The notes under the pieces: generated by a model
Seen by the model: the letters and a program-made list of their open reading frames with translations, nothing else
The model's database searches: none
Told to the model about the DNA's origin: nothing
Assembly: GCF_006716565.1 (NCBI RefSeq)
Contig: NZ_VFPG01000001.1
Coordinates: 1,240,001 to 1,304,000, forward strand
Length of the DNA: 64,000 nt
Direction: 5' to 3'
DNA from: Nocardia bhagyanarayanae
GTDB lineage: Bacteria > Actinomycetota > Actinomycetes > Mycobacteriales > Mycobacteriaceae
Program-made: the position numbers and the translations under genes
Part shown: positions 59,257-64,000 of the stretch, one piece after another
Layout of the letters: every line of letters begins with the position of its first letter
How positions within the stretch are numbered: position 1 is the stretch's first letter

Positions 59257-60927
59257 ATGCGGATACGTTCCTTGACCACCAGATTGGCGGTGCCACTCGC
59301 CGCGTTCGGCCTGATCCTCACCGGTTGTTCCGACAACGGCGCCATCGCTCCCGGCACCAGCACGATCGGCAGCACCAACGACATCAACCCGGTGGACCCG
59401 AGCCAGTTGCGCGAGGGCGGGAACCTGCGGTTGGTGCTGAGCTCGTTCCCGGAGAACTTCAACGTGCTCCAAGTGGACGGCGGCACCGAGAGCGGCGCGC
59501 TTGTCGCGGGCCCGACCATGCCCGCCCCGTTCGTCAGCAACGCGGCGGGCGAGCTCTCGGTGGATCACAACTTCTTCACCGACGTGCAGCTCACCAACAC
59601 CAGTCCGCAGCAGGTCACCTACACCATCAATCCGAAGGCCGTGTGGTCCGACGGCAGCCCGATCACCTGGGAGGACCTGCGCTCCCAGGCGAACGCGCAG
59701 AGCGGCAAGGACAACGCGTACCTGGTCTCGGCGCTGAGCGGCTTCGACCGGGTGGAGAAGGTCGAGCGCGGCGTCGACGACCGGCAGGCGATCGTCACCT
59801 TCAGCCAGCCCTACGGTGAATGGCGCGGCCAGTTCAGCCCGCTCTACCCGAAGTCGGTCACCGGGTCGCCCGAGGCGTTCAACACCGCCAACCGGGACGG
59901 GCTGACGCTCAGCTCTGGCCCGTTCGTGATCAGCAACATCGATCGCGCGCAGCAGCGAATCACGCTGAGCCGCAACCCGCAATGGTGGGGCGACACCCCG
60001 AAGCTGGACAACATCACCTTCAGCGTGCTCGACCACACCGCCTGGCTGCCCGCCATCCAGAACAACGAGCTCGACATCGCCTACATGTCCGGCATCGAGA
60101 ACGTGACGGCGGCGCGCTACGCGGCGAACGTGGTCATCCGGCGCGCGCCGGAGCCGAGCTGGTCGCACCTGACCTTCAACGGCGCGCCCGGCTCGCTGCT
60201 GGAGGATCCGCAGCTGCGGATCGCCATCTCCAAGGCCATCGACCGGCAGGGCATCGTGACCGCTTCGCAGAACGGCGTGGTCGAGAATCCGAAGCCGCTG
60301 AACAACCACATCTTCATGGCGGGCCAGAAGGGTTACCAGGACAACGCCGCTCCGATCGCCTACGACCCGGCCGAGGCGGCCCGGATGCTCGACGAGCTCG
60401 GCTGGAAACTCAACGGCGACGTGCGCGAGAAGGACGGCCGCAGGCTCGAACTCCGCGATGTGATGTACCAGCAGGACGCCTGGGTGCAGACCGCCCAGAT
60501 CGTGCAGCAGAACCTGGCCGCGGTCGGCGTGAAGCTGAACATCCAGACCGTTCCGGGCACGGGCCTGTTCAAGGACGTGATCGATCCGGGCAACTTCGAC
60601 ATCGCCCAGTTCAGCTGGGGCGGTAGCGCGCTGCCGCTCGGCGCGTTGCAGCAGGTCTACTACTACGACCCGAACAACCTGATGGGCAACAAGGCGCGCA
60701 TCGGTTCGCCGGAGCTCAACGCGCTCATCGACAAGACCATCGCGGAGCTGGACCCGGACAAGGCGATCGAGCTGGCCAACCAGTGCGATCAGATGATCTT
60801 CGCCGAGGGCTATTCGGTTCCGCTGCACCAGGCTTCGGGCACCTACGCGGTGCGCGACAACCTCGCCAACTACGGCGCGTTCGGGTTGGCCACGCCGGAT
60901 TACACGAAAGTCGGCTTCCTGAAGTGA
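59257..60927 (+). CDS. Peptide-binding lipoprotein 3, OppA type
   Basis: A 556-residue paralogue with lipobox LILTGC near residue 22 and STNDINPVDPSQLREGGNLRL. It has YTINPKAVWSDGSPITW, QWWGDTPKLDNITF, LNNHIFMAGQKGYQDN and AQFSWGGSALPLGALQQVYY. GGAAGG precedes the ATG; the gap from copy 2 is 35 bp. Its stop overlaps the GTG of the membrane protein that follows (GTGA, 60924-60927), so that gene joins the operon. Confidence 0.92.
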   Translation: MRIRSLTTRLAVPLAAFGLILTGCSDNGAIAPGTSTIGSTNDINPVDPSQLREGGNLRLVLSSFPENFNVLQVDGGTESGALVAGPTMPAPFVSNAAGELSVDHNFFTDVQLTNTSPQQVTYTINPKAVWSDGSPITWEDLRSQANAQSGKDNAYLVSALSGFDRVEKVERGVDDRQAIVTFSQPYGEWRGQFSPLYPKSVTGSPEAFNTANRDGLTLSSGPFVISNIDRAQQRITLSRNPQWWGDTPKLDNITFSVLDHTAWLPAIQNNELDIAYMSGIENVTAARYAANVVIRRAPEPSWSHLTFNGAPGSLLEDPQLRIAISKAIDRQGIVTASQNGVVENPKPLNNHIFMAGQKGYQDNAAPIAYDPAEAARMLDELGWKLNGDVREKDGRRLELRDVMYQQDAWVQTAQIVQQNLAAVGVKLNIQTVPGTGLFKDVIDPGNFDIAQFSWGGSALPLGALQQVYYYDPNNLMGNKARIGSPELNALIDKTIAELDPDKAIELANQCDQMIFAEGYSVPLHQASGTYAVRDNLANYGAFGLATPDYTKVGFLK

Positions 60928-61580
60928 GTTCGAGGTCGGCCCATCCGCTGGCCTATCCGATCGGTGTGACGCTCGGCGCCCTCGCGGTCTGTGCCGCGTG
61001 GGCGCCGTTCGCCACGGTGGACCAGTTGGCCGGGTTGGCGACGGTGGCGCTGGGGATACTGGGCTACACCGGGATTCGGCTTCTGATGGCCTTCGGGCTG
61101 TTGTCCTGCGGGTTGCCCGAGGCGGGAGTTCTCCGGGTCGCGCGGGTTCGGCAGCAGCACCGGTTGGTGAGCCGATCGTGGTTGGAGGTCACCGGTCCGG
61201 CCGGTGCGCGACGGTGGTTGCCGGTGTACTTCGATCCGGCGCTGGTGACTTTCACGGAGAGTTCGGCCGAGTTCGATGGGCGCGTCGTTCGGGCGGGGGA
61301 TCTGCGGCTGTATCCCTCGGGACGCGCGCGGGATACGGAACCGCCGGGGCGGCTCGTCGACAATCCGAGCCGGCCCGATCCGGACGCACCCGTGCTCGCC
61401 GCGAGCCGGGTGACGCGGCGGCTGCTGTTCGACGTTCAGCCCGCCGTCGCCGCGCCCTTTGCCGCGTTGCTGTGGATTTACGTCGATGGTGGGGGTCTCG
61501 TCGCCTTTGTCGGCGCGCTCTGCGTCGCGGCTGCTACCGCGACTTGGCTCGCGGCCGTTCGCGGGTCCGACCCGAGCTAG
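60924..61580 (+). CDS. Small membrane protein at the end of the importer operon
   Basis: A 218-residue protein with two N-terminal helices (YPIGVTLGALAVCAAWAPF and TVALGILGYTGIRLLMAFGL), a cytosolic middle domain with RSWLEVTGPAGARRWLPVYF and VRAGDLRLYPSGRA, and two C-terminal helices (PAVAAPFAALLWIYVDGGGL and beyond). The layout of a beta-strand-rich domain between helix pairs is seen in actinobacterial membrane proteins of unknown function. The GTG overlaps the stop of binding protein 3. A role in the transporter is only positional. Confidence 0.75.
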   Translation: MSSRSAHPLAYPIGVTLGALAVCAAWAPFATVDQLAGLATVALGILGYTGIRLLMAFGLLSCGLPEAGVLRVARVRQQHRLVSRSWLEVTGPAGARRWLPVYFDPALVTFTESSAEFDGRVVRAGDLRLYPSGRARDTEPPGRLVDNPSRPDPDAPVLAASRVTRRLLFDVQPAVAAPFAALLWIYVDGGGLVAFVGALCVAAATATWLAAVRGSDPS

Positions 61581-61616
61581 TCCCCCGTCCAGAAAGGTTG
61601 GACGCACGATCCGACC

Positions 61617-61702
61617 GAAGGTCACCGTCAGTCTGCCCACCGCGAGGAAGGTCACCCTCGGTCGGTTCATCGGCCACGCAGGTCGGCTGAATGAAGGTCA
61701 CC
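61617..61702 (+). repeat. Three GAAGGTCACC direct repeats upstream of the FadR-like gene
   Basis: GAAGGTCACC at 61617-61626, 61647-61656 and 61693-61702 (30 and 46 bp apart), in the 190-bp region before the GntR-type regulator. Confidence 0.75.
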
Positions 61703-61722
61703 CGGCATTCTGGACGCAGTAT

Positions 61723-61749
61723 TGGTCTGACCACTTGACCAGCTGACCA
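61723..61749. promoter_or_regulatory. Predicted FadR/GntR operator
   Basis: TGGTC-T-GACCA (61723-61733) is a perfect dyad of the TGGTCNGACCA type known for FadR-subfamily regulators. Two further TGACCA half-sites follow at 61736 and 61744, giving three half-sites in 8-bp phase, 21 bp before the regulator's start codon. This suggests autorepression. Confidence 0.65.
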
Positions 61750-61770
61750 CTCCAGGCGCACAGTAGACGC

Positions 61771-62910
61771 ATGGCGTTGCAACCTGTGGTCAAGCGGTCG
61801 GTGTCGGCGGATGTGTTCGAGCAGATCGCCGCGAATGTGCTCAGCGGCGAACTGGCGCCGGGGTCGACCTTGCCGAGCGAACGGCAGTTGGCGGAGGCGC
61901 TCGGCGTCTCGCGGCCCGCGGTGCGCGAGGCGCTGCAACGGCTTGCCGCGGCGGGACTCGTCGCCGTGCGGCAGGGCGACGCGACCACCGTGCTCGACTA
62001 TCGCCGCGGCGCCGGGCTGGAGATCCTGCCCCGGTTGTTGATCCGGGAGGGCATGCTCGAACCCGCTGTCGCGCGCAGCATTCTGGAGGTCCGCATGCAC
62101 AACGGGCCGAAGGTCGCCGAGTTGGCGGCCGCGCGGATGGGGTCGTTGGACCACAGCGGCGCGAGCCAGTCGGGTGCACCGGATGGAGACTCGGGCGACG
62201 CGACCACCCGCGAGCCAGATGCGCCCAATGGTGACTCGGATCGCGCGACCACCAGCCCGTCGGGCGCGCCCAATCGAAACTCGCACCACGCGCAAGCCAC
62301 CAGCCCATCGGGCACGTCCGCTCGGGACTCGGGCTGCGCGACCACCCGCCACTCGGATACGCCCGGGGATTCGGACAACGCGACCACCCGCCAGCCGGAT
62401 CCGTCCGATCGAAACTCGCACCACGCGCAAGCCACCAGCCAGCCAGGCGGGCTCGATCGGGACACGGACCGCGCGCAGATCGCACCGAAAGCGGCAGGGG
62501 CGGGCGCGGCAGGCCGCACCGATCGCGCGCCCGGCAAGGCGCAGTCCGGCACCGAGACGATCACCGAGTTCGAACAGGTCCGAGACGATCTCGAGCGCGT
62601 CGTCGCGGCGCTCACGGTCGAGACCGATCCGGTCGCGCTGCAACGACTCGCCCTGGAGTTCTGGGATCACGTCGTCGACGCGGCCGACTCGATCGTGTTC
62701 CGCCTGATGTTCAACATGCTGCGCGCCGCGTACGAACCCGCGCTCGCGGCGCTGGCCCCCGTCATGTCCGCCGAAGTGGGCAATGCCGAGGGCTACCGCG
62801 AACTGGCCGCCGCCATCGTGGCGGGCCGGCCGAAGAAGGCCGCCGACAAGGCTCGGGCCCTGCTCGAACCGGCGACCACCGCCCTGATCGAGGCCCTCGG
62901 CGGCCGCTGA
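61771..62910 (+). CDS. FadR-subfamily GntR regulator with a large repetitive insertion
   Basis: A 379-residue regulator. The winged helix is standard (SADVFEQIAANVLSGELAPG, LPSERQLAEALGVSRPAVREAL, LVAVRQGDATTV; residues 12-74). The FCD ligand domain starts normally (RSILEVRMHNGPKVAELAAARM, to about 123) and resumes at EFEQVRDDLERVVAALT (from about 267), with LALEFWDHVV and HN-poor metal-site positions. Between them lie about 140 hydrophilic residues built from degenerate 15-17 residue units (PNGDSDRATT, PNRNSHHAQAT, SARDSGCATTR, PSDRNSHHAQAT). Usual length is about 230. The frame stays open, so the protein may be functional with a long loop. Confidence 0.88.
   Translation: MALQPVVKRSVSADVFEQIAANVLSGELAPGSTLPSERQLAEALGVSRPAVREALQRLAAAGLVAVRQGDATTVLDYRRGAGLEILPRLLIREGMLEPAVARSILEVRMHNGPKVAELAAARMGSLDHSGASQSGAPDGDSGDATTREPDAPNGDSDRATTSPSGAPNRNSHHAQATSPSGTSARDSGCATTRHSDTPGDSDNATTRQPDPSDRNSHHAQATSQPGGLDRDTDRAQIAPKAAGAGAAGRTDRAPGKAQSGTETITEFEQVRDDLERVVAALTVETDPVALQRLALEFWDHVVDAADSIVFRLMFNMLRAAYEPALAALAPVMSAEVGNAEGYRELAAAIVAGRPKKAADKARALLEPATTALIEALGGR
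62140..62560 (+). repeat. Degenerate tandem repeats inserted in the FadR ligand domain
   Basis: About seven in-frame units of 45-51 bp. The sequence TCGAAACTCGCACCACGCGC followed by AAGCCACCAGCC occurs identically at about 62274 and 62408, and GCGACCACC recurs four times. Codon use stays GC-rich and no stop interrupts the frame. Confidence 0.75.
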
Positions 62911-62934
62911 TCACGCAACACCCGAGGTGACACC

Positions 62935-63597
62935 ATGTCCAAAACCCAGCTGCGCCGAGGCCTCACCCTCGGCGACGCCTTCCGCGAGTTCCTCCGCCAC
63001 CCCTCGCCGTGGATGATCGGCACCGCCCTGGTGCTCGCCCTGATCGCCCGAATCCTGGTCGGCGACTGGCAACTCGGCGACACCCTCCTGCCGCTGGTGA
63101 TGCTCGCGGTGTTCCCCGCGTTCGAGTGGGTCGTGCACGTCATGGTGCTGCACTGGCGGCCGAAGCGCCTCGGCCCGATCGCCTTGGACAGCGAGCTGGC
63201 CCGCAAACACCGCCAGCACCACGTCGATCCGCGCAACATCCCGCTGATCTTCATCCCGACCCGCTCGCTCGCCTTCGTCATCGTGGCATTGCTGGCGATC
63301 ACCGCCTTCGCGTTCCCCCGACTCGGCCTCGGCCTGACCTTCCTGCTGACCATCACGGTGCTCGGACTCGGCTACGAGTGGACGCACTACCTCATCCACA
63401 CCGACTACAAGCCGAAAAGGGCTCTGTACCGCGCTGTTTGGCGCAACCACCGGCACCACCACTACAAGAACGAGCACTTCTGGTTCACGGTCACGAGCTC
63501 CGGAACCGCGGACCGCGTTTTCGGAACGTATCCGGACCCCAGCGCGGTGGACACCTCACCCACCGCTCGCAACTTGCATGGAGCCCAGGTGAGTTGA
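62935..63597 (+). CDS. Fatty acid hydroxylase/sterol desaturase-family membrane protein
   Basis: A 220-residue diiron membrane enzyme with four hydrophobic helices and the family's His clusters: EWVVHVMVLHW, RKHRQHHVDP, WTHYLIHTDYKP and RNHRHHHYKNEHFWF. Such enzymes hydroxylate or desaturate lipids using oxygen; the substrate is unknown. It begins 24 bp after the FadR-like regulator in the same direction, so they are probably co-transcribed and the enzyme's lipid may relate to the regulator's ligand. GAGGTGACACC precedes the ATG. Confidence 0.88.
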   Translation: MSKTQLRRGLTLGDAFREFLRHPSPWMIGTALVLALIARILVGDWQLGDTLLPLVMLAVFPAFEWVVHVMVLHWRPKRLGPIALDSELARKHRQHHVDPRNIPLIFIPTRSLAFVIVALLAITAFAFPRLGLGLTFLLTITVLGLGYEWTHYLIHTDYKPKRALYRAVWRNHRHHHYKNEHFWFTVTSSGTADRVFGTYPDPSAVDTSPTARNLHGAQVS

Positions 63598-63661
63598 GCT
63601 AGCCGTGCCGCTTCTGGGCCGGATTCCGCAGCCCGCGGCACCAGGTGCGATGCGCCGAAAA

Positions 63662-63753
63662 TCGACGGTAGTCAAATGGTTGCTATTCGATCTTGAAAAG
63701 CCACCATATGACTACCGTCGAATCCATTTCTCTATCGACGGTAGTCAAATGGT
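63662..63753. repeat. 19-bp element in three copies, alternating orientation
   Basis: TCGACGGTAGTCAAATGGT occurs at 63662-63680 and 63735-63753 on the + strand and, with one change, on the - strand at 63703-63721. Copy 1 with copy 2, or copy 2 with copy 3, can form alternative hairpins; the first extends to 23 positions with two mismatches and a 13-base loop. The surrounding DNA is unusually AT-rich for this window. Confidence 0.85.
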
Positions 63754-63763
63754 GGTTGCGCCC

Positions 63764-63841
63764 TTGACAGGCCAACAGCCCTCCTCAGGTTGACAGGCCG
63801 AGAGCTCTTCTCAGGTTGACAGGCCGAGAGCTCTTTTCGCT
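63764..63841 (+). repeat. Three 26-bp tandem repeats beginning TTGACAGGCC
   Basis: Units start at 63764, 63790 and 63816 with exactly 26-bp period; units 2 and 3 share TTGACAGGCCGAGAGCTCTT, unit 1 is diverged after the first ten bases, and unit 3 diverges at its last bases. Each unit carries a consensus -35 hexamer (TTGACA), and units 2 and 3 the palindrome AGAGCTCT. Confidence 0.85.
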
Positions 63842-64000
63842 TGCCCTCCCTAGACGCAACCACAGCCAGATGACCAAGCCGGAAGCCGAACCCCGCGCAC
63901 CCGACTGCGGGAGGGAAGCCGGGTACGGCACACGACGCGCCCAGCACCGCTCCGAGGAAAACCTGGGTAGGCGAACCCTTCTGAACACCCGCAACACTGG

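Larger units (their letters stand above)
63598..64000. other. Intergenic tail, no supportable gene
   Basis: It contains the two repeat families listed separately. Short open frames across it (for example 63605-63793 on + and 63785-63997 on -) are read through the repeats, lack ribosome sites and resemble nothing, so none is called. Confidence 0.6.

Noticed and set aside
62140..62560. Frameshift or pseudogene in the FadR-like gene
   Set aside because: The frame is continuous and both flanking domain halves stay in phase with normal motifs, so an in-frame insertion is more likely.
63605..63793. 62-codon + strand frame through the terminal repeats
   Set aside because: Its sequence is largely the 19-bp element read in both directions, without a ribosome site.
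63662..63841. CRISPR array
   Set aside because: The 19-bp copies alternate orientation and have unequal spacers, and the 26-bp units are directly abutting without spacers; no cas genes nearby.

Overview
The window comes from a high-GC, mycolic-acid-producing actinobacterium, most probably a Nocardia. Three things point there: the complete arabinogalactan and mycolate assembly locus, five mycolyltransferase (antigen 85) paralogues side by side, one of them fused to LGFP repeats, and only two arabinosyltransferase (Emb) genes. Gene order from 1 to about 39,300 and again from 46,600 to 51,900 follows the Mycobacterium tuberculosis Rv3790-Rv3813 region, with insertions, one inversion and duplications.

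Region 1 (1-13,200): the 3' end of dprE1, then dprE2 and aftA make and first use decaprenyl-phospho-arabinose. Next come an unassigned GT-C-like membrane protein, one Emb arabinosyltransferase on the + strand, a predicted leaderless microprotein, a second Emb on the - strand, and a cyclophilin. Region 2 (13,200-24,950, - strand): accD4, pks13 and fadD32 (mycolic acid condensation), an inserted luciferase-like F420-type oxidoreductase, an Rv3802c-like envelope lipase and a DUF732 lipoprotein. Region 3 (25,050-32,400, - strand): five mycolyltransferases, each with Ser-Glu-His catalytic residues, most followed by strong hairpin terminators. Region 4 (32,600-39,280, - strand): aftB, the UbiA-type decaprenyl-phosphate phosphoribosyltransferase, a PAP2 phosphatase, glfT2, a 26-codon ORF and glf. 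This is a tightly coupled operon for galactan and arabinan.

Region 5 (39,400-46,500) is accessory: an unknown protein, an SDR-like protein lacking the usual catalytic lysine with a divergent TetR regulator, three small membrane proteins, a TipA-like MerR regulator, and an EamA exporter divergent from a MarR regulator. Three of the control regions carry clear dyad operators. Region 6 (46,600-51,900): a SpoIID/LytB-domain protein divergent from an LGFP-containing peptidoglycan amidase (Rv3811-like), then an HAD phosphatase (Rv3813c-like). Region 7 (52,000-61,600): an Opp-type peptide importer (two permeases, fused double ATPase) with three tandem substrate-binding lipoproteins and a small membrane protein. 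Region 8 (61,600-64,000): a FadR/GntR regulator whose ligand domain is interrupted by about 140 residues of degenerate repeats, a fatty-acid-hydroxylase-family membrane enzyme, and an intergenic tail with two separate repeat families.

Most of the window works as one envelope factory. DprE1/DprE2 and the UbiA/PAP2 pair supply the arabinose donor, Glf/GlfT2 build galactan, AftA/Emb/AftB build arabinan, FadD32/Pks13/AccD4 make mycolates, and the antigen 85 enzymes attach them. The strongest points for follow-up are the 26-codon ORF between glf and glfT2, the repeat-interrupted FadR, the GT-C protein beside the emb gene, the tail-to-tail emb pair with a changed ethambutol-site residue, and the terminal repeats. 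All homology statements rest on reading motifs and remembered family features; no database search was run.
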